This document shows positions 36,950 to 45,477 of a stretch of 64,000 nucleotides of DNA, piece after piece (the first letter of the stretch is position 1; every line of letters starts with the position of its first letter). The stretch is from Lysobacter sp. GX 14042 (GTDB lineage: Bacteria > Pseudomonadota > Gammaproteobacteria > Xanthomonadales > Xanthomonadaceae). The translations under genes and the position numbers were made by a program. The stretch covers positions 558,001 through 622,000 of the forward strand of contig NZ_JAJUWY010000001.1 in the NCBI RefSeq assembly GCF_021390425.1, given 5' to 3'. The notes below the pieces were generated by a model that was given only the letters and a program-made list of their open reading frames with translations, did not search any database and was not told where the DNA came from.

Positions 36950-38068
36950 TCACTCCCGCTCCCGCCGCAGCAGCTCGCGCTTGCGCTCCACCCCCCAGCG
37001 GTAGCCCGACAGGTCGCCGTCCTGGCGCACCACCCGGTGGCAGGGGATCGCCACGGCCAGCCGGTTGCCTCCGCAGGCGCGCGCCACCGCCCGCACCGCG
37101 GCCGGGCGGCCGGTCCGGCGGGCGATCTCGGTGTACGAGGCGGTGCTGCCGACCGGGATCTGCCGCAGGACCTGCCACACCCGTTCCTGGAAGGCGGTGC
37201 CGCGCACGTCCAGCGGCAGCTCCAGGCCGATCGCCGGGTCCTCGACGAAGCCAACCACCGCGGCGACCACCGCCTCGAAGCCGGCGTCGCCGCCGACCAG
37301 GCCGGCCTTTGGGAACTGGTCCTGGAGTTCGCGCACCAGCCCATCCGGGTCGTCCCCAAGGGCGATCGCGCATATACCCCGCCCGCTGCAGGCGACCAGG
37401 ATCGAGCCCAGCGAACACTCCCCGACCGCGAAGCGGATCTCGGTGCCGGCGCCGCCGGCGCGGTACTCGCCCGGACGCATCCCCAGGCGCTCGCCGGCGG
37501 TCTCGTAGAAGCGGCTGCTGGAGCCGAAACCGGCTTCATGGAGGCCGTCGGTGACCGAACGGGCCTCGCCCAGCCGGTCGCGCAGCAGCTGTGCCCGGTG
37601 CGCCCGGGCGTATGCCGCCGGTGTCAGGCCGGTGGCCGCCTTGAACACGCGATGGAAGTGGTGCGGGGCGAGCCCGGCACGCGCCGCCAGCACGTCCAGG
37701 CCCGGGCGTTCCGGGGCGTCGCGGATGAACCCGCAGGCCGCCGCCACCAGCTGCGCGTGGCGGGCGGCAACCGCGCTGCGGTCCGGCGCAGCACGGCGAC
37801 TGGCACGGTAACCGGCCGCCTCGGCCTCGGCGGGGGTGGCGAAGAACTCGACGTTCTCCGGCCGCGGCAGCCGCGCCGCGCTGCTCGGGCGCGCGTACAC
37901 CCCGGTGGTCCGCACGGCGTAGACGAACTGCCCGTCGGCAGCCGGGTCGCGACGGGTGACTGCCGCCCAGCGGGGGTCTCCGTCGACCGCGCCCGGGCCG
38001 GAATCCGGCGGCTTCCGGCCCGGATGTGTCGCCGGGCTGTCGAACGCACTGGCTGGTTTGTCTGTCAT
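36950..38068 (-). CDS. ada: Ada-type O6-alkylguanine-DNA alkyltransferase with AraC helix-turn-helix; N-terminal zinc cysteines lost
   Basis: A protein of 372 residues. The C-terminal domain is an intact methyltransferase with acceptor Cys343 in IPCHRVV. The middle is an AraC-type DNA-binding domain (AARAGLAPHHFHRVFKAATG). The N-terminal domain keeps the Ada frame (RWAAVTRRDPAADGQFVYAV, then RLPRPENVEFF). However, the four zinc/methyl-acceptor cysteines of E. coli Ada (38, 42, 69, 72) are Ala59, Ser63, Ser90 and Ala93 here. So repair of methylphosphotriesters and methylation-triggered activation should be lost, while O6-methylguanine repair should remain. The start at 38068 was chosen because it leads straight into the domain. 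Confidence 0.88.
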   Translation of the reverse strand: MTDKPASAFDSPATHPGRKPPDSGPGAVDGDPRWAAVTRRDPAADGQFVYAVRTTGVYARPSSAARLPRPENVEFFATPAEAEAAGYRASRRAAPDRSAVAARHAQLVAAACGFIRDAPERPGLDVLAARAGLAPHHFHRVFKAATGLTPAAYARAHRAQLLRDRLGEARSVTDGLHEAGFGSSSRFYETAGERLGMRPGEYRAGGAGTEIRFAVGECSLGSILVACSGRGICAIALGDDPDGLVRELQDQFPKAGLVGGDAGFEAVVAAVVGFVEDPAIGLELPLDVRGTAFQERVWQVLRQIPVGSTASYTEIARRTGRPAAVRAVARACGGNRLAVAIPCHRVVRQDGDLSGYRWGVERKRELLRRERE

Positions 38069-38193
38069 TGCACTGGACCTGTCACTGCACCATGCCGTGA
38101 AGATAAGCGTCGCCGCCACCGGCCGCACTCCGGTTCTTGCGGTCGAACTCCTCCTCTCGGCCGGGCTCGTATCCTGGTCCTACTCCCTGCGGC

Positions 38194-38199
38194 TAGACT
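38194..38199 (+). promoter_or_regulatory. Possible -10 element of copL
   Basis: TAGACT ends only 7 bases before the copL ATG, and no ribosome site precedes that ATG. If it is used, the transcript would be leaderless. No clear -35 or CopR box is visible. Confidence 0.3.
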
Positions 38200-38206
38200 G
38201 GTGCAC

Positions 38207-38572
38207 ATGCGCTCCCTGCCGGTCCTGCTTCAGTTGCTGCTCGCCCTCGTGCTGGTCCTCGACGGGATCGGAACGGCCGGGGCGGCGGTGCGCATGCAGG
38301 CCGGTGCGAGCGCCGCGCCGGCCATGCACAACACCGGCCATCCGGACGCCCACCAGGATCCGTCCTGTGGGTCCGACTACCAGGCCCCGCCCTGTGGGTC
38401 CGACTGCGGGGAGCCGGGCCAGTGCGCCTGTCCCTGCCTGCAGGTGGCAGCGGCGCTCCCCGCCGGACCGGTGCTTGCACCGCTCACCCCGGATCCGGCC
38501 CAGGCCCATCCGCGGGTCCACAGCCACGCATCGCCCGCCCTGCCCGGCGTGTTGCGGCCGCCGATCGGCTGA
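38207..38572 (+). CDS. copL: CopL-family copper-resistance leader/regulatory protein
   Basis: A protein of 121 residues. A signal peptide (LLQLLLALVLVLDGIGTAGA) is followed by a His/Met/Cys-rich region with SCGSDYQAPPCGSDCGEP and QCACPCLQ, giving seven cysteines within about 30 residues that are likely to bind copper. In Xanthomonas and relatives, CopL precedes copA and copB and is needed for copper-induced expression of the operon. Position, size and composition all match. It is divergent from ada. copA begins 124 bases downstream. Confidence 0.82.
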   Translation: MRSLPVLLQLLLALVLVLDGIGTAGAAVRMQAGASAAPAMHNTGHPDAHQDPSCGSDYQAPPCGSDCGEPGQCACPCLQVAAALPAGPVLAPLTPDPAQAHPRVHSHASPALPGVLRPPIG

Positions 38573-38696
38573 GCGGGGCTGGTGCCGCCCTGGCACCCAC
38601 CGCCTGTCCCCGCGATCCGGCTGCCCGCCGCGTCGCGCCGGGACTTATCCGCATTCCGCCGGTCGGCCCGTGGCCACCGGCCCGATGGAACACCCC

Positions 38697-40478
38697 ATGT
38701 CGATCCACTCCGACTCCCGCGGCGCCGATCCGTCGCGCCGCCGGTTCATCCAGGGCCTGGCCGCCGGTGGCGCCCTCGCCGGCTTCGGCCTGTGGCCGCG
38801 CACCAGCCACGGCGTTTCCGCCAGCCACGTTCCCGAGCTGGCCGGAAGCGGATTCCAGCTGGCCATCGGCCAGACCCCGGTGGATTTCACCGGGCGGACC
38901 CGCCTGGCGACCACCGTCAACGGCAGCCTGCCGGCGCCGGTCCTGCGCTGGCGCGAAGGCGACACCATCACCCTGCAGGTGGCCAACCGGCTGCGTGACT
39001 GGTCCTCGATCCACTGGCACGGACTGATCCTGCCGGCCAACATGGACGGCGTGCCGGGGCTGAGCTTCGATGGCATCCCCCCAGGCGGCTCGTACCTGTA
39101 CCGCTTCCAGGCCAGGCAATCGGGCACGTACTGGTACCACAGCCATTCGCTGTTCCAGGAGCAGGCCGGGCTGTACGGCGCGATCGTCATCGAACCGCGG
39201 GAACCGCCGCCCTACCGCCACGACCGCGAGCACGTGGTGCTGCTGTCGGACTGGACCGACCTGGATCCGGCCGCGCTGTTCCGGCGGATGAAAAAGGACG
39301 CCAGCTACGACAACCACTACAAACCCACCGCCGGCGACCTGCTGCGCGATGCCCGCCGGGACGGCCTGCGTGCCGCCCTGCGCGAGCGGCTGGCGTGGGA
39401 CCGGATGCGGATGACCCCCAGCGACATCTCCGACATCAACGGCCACACCTACACCTACCTGCTCAACGGCACCGCGCCGGCGGGCAACTGGACCGGTCTG
39501 TTCCGCCCCGGCGAGAAGGTCCTGCTGCGCTTCATCAACGGCTCGGCGATGACCTACTTCGACGTACGCATCCCCGGCCTGGAGATGACCGTGGTCGCCG
39601 CCGACGGGCAGTACATCCACCCGGTCGGCATCGACGAGTTCCGCATCGCCACCGCCGAGACCCTGGACGTGATCGTCGAGCCCCGGGGGCAGGACGCGTT
39701 CACCCTGTTTGCCCAGGACTCGGGTCGCACCGGTTTCGCCCTGGGCACCCTCGCGGTCCGCCATGGCCTGCAGGCGCCGGTCCCCGCGCTCGATCCACGC
39801 CCGCTGCTGACGATGGACGACATGGGCCACGCTGGCATGGACCATGCCAGCCATGCGGGCCATGGTGCCCCCGCGAAGGCCACGGCCGGGCAGCACGCCC
39901 ATGCCGGGCACGGCGGCGGCCACGCCAGCAGCGGCGACGGGTCCGGCATGCAGCAGCATCCGCCATCCGAGCACGGCAATCCGCTGGTCGACATGCAGGC
40001 GATGACGCTCGGCCCGAAGCTGGACGACCCGGGCATCGGGCTGCGCGGCAACGGACGCCGGGTGCTGACCTACGGCGCCATGCACAGCCTGTCCGGCGAT
40101 CCCGACGGCCGCGAACCCGGACGCACGGTCGAGCTGCACCTGACCGGGCACATGGAAAAGTTCGCGTGGTCGTTCGACGGCCTCGGGTTCATGGACGCGG
40201 AGCCCCTGCGCCTGACGTACGGCGAGCGCCTGCGCATCGTGCTGGTCAACGACACCATGATGTCGCACCCCATCCACCTGCACGGCATGTGGAGCGACCT
40301 GGAGGACGAACACGGGCGCTTCCAGCTGCGCAAGCACACCGTCGACATCCCCGCCGGCACCCGGCGCAGCTATCGTGTCCGCGCCGATGCCCTGGGCCGC
40401 TGGGCCTTCCACTGCCACCTGCTCTACCACATGGAGGCGGGAATGATGCGCGAGGTACGCGTGGAGGAAAGCGCATGA
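38697..40478 (+). CDS. copA: Copper-resistance multicopper oxidase CopA
   Basis: A protein of 593 residues. A Tat signal (SRRRFIQGLAAGGALAGFG) directs the folded enzyme to the periplasm. Three cupredoxin domains hold the copper motifs IHWHG, WYHSH, HPIHLHG and, at the end, FHCHLLYHMEAGM, which supplies the type 1 Cys, His and Met. A Met/His-rich insert at about 375-430 (MDDMGHAGMDHASHAGHG) probably binds extra copper ions. It should oxidise Cu(I) to the less toxic Cu(II). An ATG at 38685 is an alternative start. Its stop overlaps the copB start. Confidence 0.94.
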   Translation: MSIHSDSRGADPSRRRFIQGLAAGGALAGFGLWPRTSHGVSASHVPELAGSGFQLAIGQTPVDFTGRTRLATTVNGSLPAPVLRWREGDTITLQVANRLRDWSSIHWHGLILPANMDGVPGLSFDGIPPGGSYLYRFQARQSGTYWYHSHSLFQEQAGLYGAIVIEPREPPPYRHDREHVVLLSDWTDLDPAALFRRMKKDASYDNHYKPTAGDLLRDARRDGLRAALRERLAWDRMRMTPSDISDINGHTYTYLLNGTAPAGNWTGLFRPGEKVLLRFINGSAMTYFDVRIPGLEMTVVAADGQYIHPVGIDEFRIATAETLDVIVEPRGQDAFTLFAQDSGRTGFALGTLAVRHGLQAPVPALDPRPLLTMDDMGHAGMDHASHAGHGAPAKATAGQHAHAGHGGGHASSGDGSGMQQHPPSEHGNPLVDMQAMTLGPKLDDPGIGLRGNGRRVLTYGAMHSLSGDPDGREPGRTVELHLTGHMEKFAWSFDGLGFMDAEPLRLTYGERLRIVLVNDTMMSHPIHLHGMWSDLEDEHGRFQLRKHTVDIPAGTRRSYRVRADALGRWAFHCHLLYHMEAGMMREVRVEESA

Positions 40479-41332
40479 ACCGGCTGCTTCCCTGCACCCT
40501 GGTCGCGGCCACGCTCGGCCTGGCGAGCGGCCACCTGCACGCGCAGGACCACGCCCGGCACCCTGGCATGGCGCACCCGCAGGGGCACGCCGGGCATGCC
40601 GGCCACGGCGAAGCGCCGGAGCCGGCAACGCCGGTTCCCCCGGTCACCGCCGCCGACCGCACTGCGGCATTCCCGGTGCTCCAGCGACCGATGGAGCATC
40701 CCTCCCCCATCAACACCCATCTGTTGTTCGACCGGCTGGAAGCCTGGGATGCCGGCCCCGGCACCGGCCAGGCCTGGGAGCTGGAAGGCTGGATCGGCAC
40801 CGATCTCGACCGACTGTGGCTGCGTTCGGGGGGCGAGCGCTCCGCGGGAAGTACGCAATCGGCCGACATCGAACTGCTGTACGGCCGGAGCATCTCACCG
40901 TGGTGGGATGTCGTCGCCGGGTTGAGGCACGAATTCCAGCCCGGCGCCACGCGCGACTGGCTCGCCTTCGGGATACAGGGCCTGGCCCCCTATCGGGTCG
41001 AACTGCAGGCGACCGCCCTGGTGGACCGGTCGGGTCGGTCCGCACTGAGCATGGAGGCGGAGTACGAGCTGCTGCTGACCAACCGGCTGGTCCTCCAGCC
41101 GGTCATCGAAGTCGCGCTGTACGGCAAGGACGACCCGGCGCGTGGGATCGGCTCCGGCCTGGCGACAGCCCAATCCGGCCTGCGGCTGCGCTATGAACTC
41201 AGCCGCCGGTTCGCGCCGTACGTCGGTGTGACCCATGAGCGCGCCTTCGGGACCACTGCCGACCTGCGCGGCCACGCAGGGGAGCCTGTCCACGACACCC
41301 GGCTGGTTGCCGGCGTGCGGTTCTGGTTCTGA
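40475..41332 (+). CDS. copB: Outer-membrane copper-resistance protein CopB
   Basis: A protein of 285 residues. A signal peptide precedes a His/Met-rich copper-binding stretch (HPGMAHPQGHAGHAGHG) and a conserved MEHPSPINTHLLFDRLE. The rest is an outer-membrane beta-barrel ending in Arg-Phe-Trp-Phe, the proper C-terminal aromatic signal. It sequesters copper in the outer membrane together with CopA. The ATG overlaps the copA stop as ATGA, so the two are translationally coupled. Confidence 0.93.
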   Translation: MNRLLPCTLVAATLGLASGHLHAQDHARHPGMAHPQGHAGHAGHGEAPEPATPVPPVTAADRTAAFPVLQRPMEHPSPINTHLLFDRLEAWDAGPGTGQAWELEGWIGTDLDRLWLRSGGERSAGSTQSADIELLYGRSISPWWDVVAGLRHEFQPGATRDWLAFGIQGLAPYRVELQATALVDRSGRSALSMEAEYELLLTNRLVLQPVIEVALYGKDDPARGIGSGLATAQSGLRLRYELSRRFAPYVGVTHERAFGTTADLRGHAGEPVHDTRLVAGVRFWF

Positions 41333-41341
41333 CCGGCGGGC

Positions 41342-41347
41342 TACACT
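41342..41347 (+). promoter_or_regulatory. Possible -10 element of the DUF2058 gene
   Basis: TACACT lies 30 bases before the start codon in the 45-base gap after copB. It would make the DUF2058-ynfA pair independent of copper control. Confidence 0.3.
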
Positions 41348-41377
41348 CGGCTGCCCACGCATGGCACTCCCGATTCG

Positions 41378-41926
41378 ATGCGCAATCCCCTGCAGGACCA
41401 GCTGCTCAAGGCGGGCCTGGCCAAGAAGAGCCAGCTCGCCCAGGCCACCCGCGACCAGAAGCGCAAGCGCAAGGGCGTCGCCCCGCCCACCGCCGGAGAC
41501 GACGCCGCTGCGGTGGACGCCCGGCGCCTGCAGGCCGAACGCGCCGAGCGCGACCGCACCCTGGCCGCCGAGCGCAACGCGCAGGCCCGCGCCCACGAAG
41601 CGCGTGCCCAGGCCCGGCAGATCATCCAGGACCACAAAGTCCCGGTGGACGGTGAGATTCCCTACCGTTTCAGTGACGGTACCCAGATCCGCACCGTGTA
41701 CGTGAACACCGCCCTTCGCGCGCAGCTGGCCAAGGGCGCGCTGGTGATCGTGCGCCTGGACGACGGCTACGCACTGCTGCCGCAGGCCGCCGGTGAGAAG
41801 GTCGCCGCACGGGTCCCGGAGCTGCTGGTGCTCGACAACGCCGCGCAGCCCGACGCATCCGCACCCGAAGGCTCCGACGACGAGTACTACAGCCGGTTCC
41901 AGGTCCCCGACGACCTGGTCTGGTGA
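41378..41926 (+). CDS. DUF2058 (YaiL-like) family protein
   Basis: A protein of 182 residues. The N-terminal [19 protein letters not shown] and the highly charged helix [18 protein letters not shown] are the family hallmark, followed by a long charged coiled-coil and a small beta domain ([20 protein letters not shown]). YaiL-type proteins are cytoplasmic, presumed nucleic-acid or ribosome associated, and have no established function. ynfA begins 4 bases after the stop. Confidence 0.88.
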   Translation: MRNPLQDQLLKAGLAKKSQLAQATRDQKRKRKGVAPPTAGDDAAAVDARRLQAERAERDRTLAAERNAQARAHEARAQARQIIQDHKVPVDGEIPYRFSDGTQIRTVYVNTALRAQLAKGALVIVRLDDGYALLPQAAGEKVAARVPELLVLDNAAQPDASAPEGSDDEYYSRFQVPDDLVW

Positions 41927-41930
41927 GCCG

Positions 41931-42272
41931 GTGGGTGCCTTCGCCACCCTGAAGGTCGCCACGCTCTTCGCGGTCACCGCGCTGGCGGAGATCGTCGGCT
42001 GCTGGCTGGTGCTGCTGTGGCGCAAGGAAGCGGCAGGCGCGTGGCTGCTGGTGCCGGCCGCGGCCAGCCTGGCGCTGTTCGCCTGGTTGCTGACCCTGCA
42101 CCCGGTCGCCTCCGGCCGGATCTACGCCGCCTACGGCGGCATCTACGTGGCGACCGCCTTGGGCTGGCTGGCGTGGGTGGACAAAGTGCCGCTCAACCGC
42201 GTGGACGTGCTGGGTGGCGGGCTGATCCTGCTGGGGGCGCTGGTGATGGTGGTGGGGCACTGGCGCGCTTGA
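41931..42272 (+). CDS. YnfA family (UPF0060) small membrane protein
   Basis: This gives 113 residues from a GTG 4 bases after the DUF2058 stop. Four transmembrane helices fill almost the whole chain. Typical family residues are [15 protein letters not shown] near the start and [21 protein letters not shown]-like sequence in the third helix. YnfA is distantly related to the small multidrug resistance exporters, but the transported substrate is not known for this organism. It is convergent with hipA. Confidence 0.9.
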   Translation: MGAFATLKVATLFAVTALAEIVGCWLVLLWRKEAAGAWLLVPAAASLALFAWLLTLHPVASGRIYAAYGGIYVATALGWLAWVDKVPLNRVDVLGGGLILLGALVMVVGHWRA

Positions 42273-42295
42273 CCGTTCACTTCGACATCGCGCGG

Positions 42296-43585
42296 TCAGC
42301 CCTTGGACGATGCGTTCAACATTTTCAGGCAGCGAGCGGCTGACCCGGCGATCGCATCGACCAGTGCGTCGATGATCGGGTGACCAATTCCGCCCTCTCT
42401 CATCCCGGCGGCGACCCCTGCTGCTGCATCGGCGATGGAACTCCCACCCCACATCAGGACGTCCCTGATGTGCTCGTCGCGTAAGCCCATCTCCCGACCG
42501 AGTGCCAGCCAGTCGCTCAGCCTGATGTCGTGCCAGCGATAGTGACTCCCGACCTTCATCGCCATCTTCAGCTTCCGTCGCTCGATCTGCGGGTACGGCA
42601 AAGCGCTGCTGATGTCATAGAGCGGCGCCAGGCGCACGGTGCCACCTGTTCCGACCAGCAGGGAATAGTTCTTGGCGTGTGCGTCGGAACCTCCGATCAG
42701 CCAGTTGAAGGCCAGCGATCGCAGGAAATCCTCCCGATCGACCTGGGGCTGGCTCGAATACTGGTGCAGCAACCTGTCGATCGCCGCCGGCGAAGGACCG
42801 CCCTCGTTCTGGTACTTGCGCTGCGGCATCACGCCCAAGGCTTGGCAGAAGTCCTCCTGATGGACGCGCCACCAACGCCCCCCCTGGTACTGGCGGTCGT
42901 ACCGCGTGACACAGATGGTGATCTCGTCCCCGAAGCGCAGGATCGTGGACTCGCATACCGACAGCCCCAGCGCGCGCGCCAGCGTCAGGCAGAAGTGCTC
43001 GTTCTCGGCATAGCCCTCGAACGCCCCCGTGGGCGGCTTCAGGATGTGTGTCGTTGGCATGCGGCCTTGCGGAATCCCCCATCGTCCGCCGTCGCGATGC
43101 AGTGCGATCTTCGGCTGGGCACCCGGGAGGCTGAACTGCCCGATGTCATCCTGGCGCCGCGTGGCGCCCGCATCCTGCCGCACCAGGCGCAACCTTTCCG
43201 CCACTGCGGCCTCGTCCAGCCACTCGACCCCGCCAGTCGCATCCTCGATGTCCCCGGCGTATCGCTCTGGCCGCACGAACTGCGCGGCACCCGCGCAGTC
43301 TTCGCCGACATGGCCCAGCAGTGCCAGCGGATTGCGTGGCGACACGTGGAACCGGCTTGCCCAACGCTGGAGGACATGCTCGTTGTCCGGCAGGAATCCC
43401 CACAACACCGCGGCGGTGGCGTCCGGATCATGGTGCGTGCTCGCCAACGGCAGGCTCAGCGACAGCGGGAGCGCGTCGCGGCTGTGTCGCCATTCGTCGT
43501 CGTACACAAAACCTGGCCGGCTTCGCCTCCCCGCAAAAACCCGGCCGGCCAAAATTCCATTTATCAGGACGAGCAACTCCGTCAT
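42296..43585 (-). CDS. hipA: HipA-type serine/threonine kinase toxin
   Basis: A protein of 429 residues. The kinase is complete: ATP-loop region FSLPGAQPKIAL, catalytic Asp301 and Asn306 in SDAHAKN, and the metal-binding Asp in LAPLYDISSALP. In E. coli HipA phosphorylates glutamyl-tRNA synthetase, halting translation and causing persistence. The start overlaps the hipB stop as ATGA, so toxin and antitoxin are coupled. The N-terminal subdomain is present, so this is the classic single-chain HipA and not the split HipS/HipT form. Confidence 0.94.
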   Translation of the reverse strand: MTELLVLINGILAGRVFAGRRSRPGFVYDDEWRHSRDALPLSLSLPLASTHHDPDATAAVLWGFLPDNEHVLQRWASRFHVSPRNPLALLGHVGEDCAGAAQFVRPERYAGDIEDATGGVEWLDEAAVAERLRLVRQDAGATRRQDDIGQFSLPGAQPKIALHRDGGRWGIPQGRMPTTHILKPPTGAFEGYAENEHFCLTLARALGLSVCESTILRFGDEITICVTRYDRQYQGGRWWRVHQEDFCQALGVMPQRKYQNEGGPSPAAIDRLLHQYSSQPQVDREDFLRSLAFNWLIGGSDAHAKNYSLLVGTGGTVRLAPLYDISSALPYPQIERRKLKMAMKVGSHYRWHDIRLSDWLALGREMGLRDEHIRDVLMWGGSSIADAAAGVAAGMREGGIGHPIIDALVDAIAGSAARCLKMLNASSKG

Positions 43586-43908
43586 CGGTTCCCATCGCTC
43601 CGGTGAGCCTCGACGATGGCATCGATGTCCAGAGCGGGCGCCGCGGGCACTTTGGAACGCGCTTGCTTGTCGCTGTCTCTCGCGACGCCTTCGTTCCGCT
43701 CAGCCTCCACGTGAAGGGACAGCCCCAGCACGCGCAGCGCACGCAGCGCGAGCACGAGCTCCGCCCGGGGCTTGCCCTTCTCGATATCAATGATCCATTG
43801 CCTGGTAACGCCGACCTGTTCCGCTAGCGTGGCCTGGCCCCAGCCCAGTTCCTTGCGGCGGGAGCGGATAGCCAGTCCGAGCTCCCTCGGGGTGTGGATG
43901 ATCGGCAT
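43582..43908 (-). CDS. hipB: HipB-type XRE-family antitoxin and repressor
   Basis: A protein of 108 residues. A helix-turn-helix of the XRE type covers about residues 10-65 ([23 protein letters not shown]). The C-terminal 40 residues are polar and disordered, as in other HipB proteins, where the tail is a target for proteolysis. It should neutralise HipA and repress the operon from the palindrome just upstream. Confidence 0.92.
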   Translation of the reverse strand: MPIIHTPRELGLAIRSRRKELGWGQATLAEQVGVTRQWIIDIEKGKPRAELVLALRALRVLGLSLHVEAERNEGVARDSDKQARSKVPAAPALDIDAIVEAHRSDGNR

Positions 43909-43938
43909 GGCGCCACCTCAAAGTCATCGTTCGCCGAC

Positions 43939-43967
43939 ATCGTACCGATGTATACGATCGCTTACAA
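43939..43967 (-). promoter_or_regulatory. hipBA promoter with overlapping operator palindrome
   Basis: On the minus strand the -35 TTGTAA (43962-43967) is followed by a 17-base spacer and -10 TACGAT (43939-43944). ATCGTA-N8-TACGAT (43939-43958) forms an inverted repeat that covers the -10 and part of the spacer, with the same half-site spacing (N8) as the E. coli HipB operator. A bound HipB dimer would block RNA polymerase. Confidence 0.6.
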
Positions 43968-44082
43968 GCGCCGAATGTAACTGAGCGCAGACAGTTCAAG
44001 TGGGAATCGATGATGGGCGGTGCTGATCCACAGCAGTTCGATGAAACCGCCAACAGCCGCAAGCCGGGATGGGTTTCCGGGC

Positions 44083-44088
44083 TATACT
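44083..44088 (+). promoter_or_regulatory. Possible -10 element of the mntP transcript
   Basis: TATACT lies about 45 bases before the conserved riboswitch core, at a suitable distance for a transcript starting near 44095. No convincing -35 box is visible. Confidence 0.4.
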
Positions 44089-44127
44089 CGCGCCCGCCGA
44101 AGCGCCGTACCATGACGCTCCGGCACG

Positions 44128-44235
44128 CTCTTTGGGGAGTAGCCGGCTTCCGGTACCGGAAGCGCGTCCGTCAACATACTCGGCCTCAATCGGCCGTGGC
44201 GGCGCAGCCTGACGCTTGGCGAGACCAACGGGCCA
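44128..44235 (+). ncRNA. yybP-ykoY (manganese-sensing) riboswitch upstream of mntP
   Basis: The two conserved loops of the class are seen: GGGGAGTAGCC at about 44135-44145 and GTCAACATACTCGGCC at about 44170-44186. A closing strand with GGCGAGACC follows at 44218-44226. The spacing and order match the E. coli mntP leader. Manganese should stabilise the fold and turn on mntP translation or transcription. The expression platform probably lies in 44236-44303, where ACCAACGG (44224-44231) can pair with CCGTTGGT (44290-44297) just before the start codon. Confidence 0.88.
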
Positions 44236-44303
44236 CAGACGCAACTCCGGTCGGGCGCGCCTGTGGTTCGTTTCGTCTCCAAGTCCCGACCGTTGGTGCT
44301 GCC

Positions 44304-44879
44304 ATGTCCCTGCTTTCCATCCTCCTTCTTGGCCTTGCCATGTCCACGGACGCGTTCGCTGCTGCCCTGGGCAAGGGCGCCGGCATGCCGAAACCGCGCT
44401 GGGGCGAGGCCCTGCGCGTCGGCCTGATCTTCGGCGTCGTGGAGGCGTTGACACCGATCGTCGGCTGGCTGCTTGGCTCGGCGGCTTCACGCTTCGTCGA
44501 GGCATGGGCCCACTGGATCGCATTCGGCCTGCTGGCCGCACTGGGTCTGCACATGATCTACAAGGCCGTGACTGCGACCGAACACGAGCCGTCGGGCTTT
44601 ACCGCAAACAGCAGCCTGCTGGTGGTGGCGCTCACCGGACTGGCGACGAGCATCGATGCGATGGCCGTCGGCGTCGGATTGGCGTTCGTCGACGTGAACA
44701 TCGCCACGGTGGCGGCCGTCATCGGCTTGTGCACGTTCGCCCTGGTCACGGTGGGCGTGATGGTTGGCCACGTGCTCGGCACGCTGATCGGCAAGCGCGC
44801 TGAAATCGCGGGCGGCCTTGTACTGATCGCCGTAGGCGCCATGATCCTGTACGAGCACATCAGCAGCGCTGCCGGCTAG
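44304..44879 (+). CDS. mntP: Manganese efflux pump MntP
   Basis: A protein of 191 residues with six transmembrane helices. The two halves contain the conserved acidic membrane motifs [13 protein letters not shown] and [16 protein letters not shown]. It exports Mn(II) from the cytoplasm when manganese is high. The riboswitch upstream gives direct metal control. The CDS is preceded by an unusual 5' region without other genes. It is monocistronic. Confidence 0.95.
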   Translation: MSLLSILLLGLAMSTDAFAAALGKGAGMPKPRWGEALRVGLIFGVVEALTPIVGWLLGSAASRFVEAWAHWIAFGLLAALGLHMIYKAVTATEHEPSGFTANSSLLVVALTGLATSIDAMAVGVGLAFVDVNIATVAAVIGLCTFALVTVGVMVGHVLGTLIGKRAEIAGGLVLIAVGAMILYEHISSAAG

Positions 44880-44892
44880 GGCCTCGCGCCGG

Positions 44893-44898
44893 TAGAAT
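44893..44898 (+). promoter_or_regulatory. Probable -10 element of yaeQ
   Basis: TAGAAT lies 26 bases before the yaeQ start, 13 bases after the mntP stop, so yaeQ likely has its own promoter. Confidence 0.38.
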
Positions 44899-44924
44899 GG
44901 CCGGTTTCCCCCAGGGCCGGACCG

Positions 44925-45473
44925 ATGGCGCTCAACTCAACCGTGGTGAAGGCCGAGCTGCAGATCAGCGACATGGACCGGCACTACTACGCCACCCACA
45001 ACCTCACCCTGGCACAGCATCCGTCGGAGACCGATGCGCGGCTGATGGTGCGGCTGCTGGCCTTCGCCCTGTATGCCGACGAGAAGCTGGAGTTCGGCCG
45101 CGGGCTCAGCGACGAGGAGGAGCCGGCGCTGTCGCGGCGCAACTACACCAACGAGGTCGAACTGTGGATCGACGTCGGCAACCCGGACGAGTCGCGGATC
45201 AAGAAGGCCTGCGCCCGCGCCGGCCAGGTGGTGGTGGTCAACTACGGCGGCCGCGCCTCGGACATCTGGTGGGACAAGGTCGCCAACTCGCTGGCGCGGC
45301 TGAAGAACCTCACCGTGCTCGACATCCCCGCCGACGTGGTCGAGGCACTGCCCGCCATCGGCGAGCGCGGCATGCGGCTCAACGCCCTGATCGAGGACGG
45401 CGAACTGCAGCTGATGGGCGAACGCGGCAGCCTGGCGCTGCGGCCCGGCGTGCGGATGGCCGCCGCCGGCTGA
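44925..45473 (+). CDS. yaeQ: YaeQ family protein
   Basis: A protein of 182 residues, with the family opening TVVKAELQISDMDRHYY and HPSETDARLMVRLLAFAL. YaeQ adopts a PD-(D/E)XK nuclease-like fold; Glu and Asp residues in NEVELWIDVGNPD and the Lys in RIKKACARA fit that site. E. coli YaeQ was once linked to suppression of an RfaH defect, but no activity is established. The flavoprotein gene begins 4 bases after the stop. Confidence 0.9.
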   Translation: MALNSTVVKAELQISDMDRHYYATHNLTLAQHPSETDARLMVRLLAFALYADEKLEFGRGLSDEEEPALSRRNYTNEVELWIDVGNPDESRIKKACARAGQVVVVNYGGRASDIWWDKVANSLARLKNLTVLDIPADVVEALPAIGERGMRLNALIEDGELQLMGERGSLALRPGVRMAAAG

Positions 45474-45477
45474 AACG

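Noticed and set aside
42296-43908. Split three-gene HipBST system
   Set aside because: HipA has its N-terminal subdomain in the same chain, and only two genes are present.
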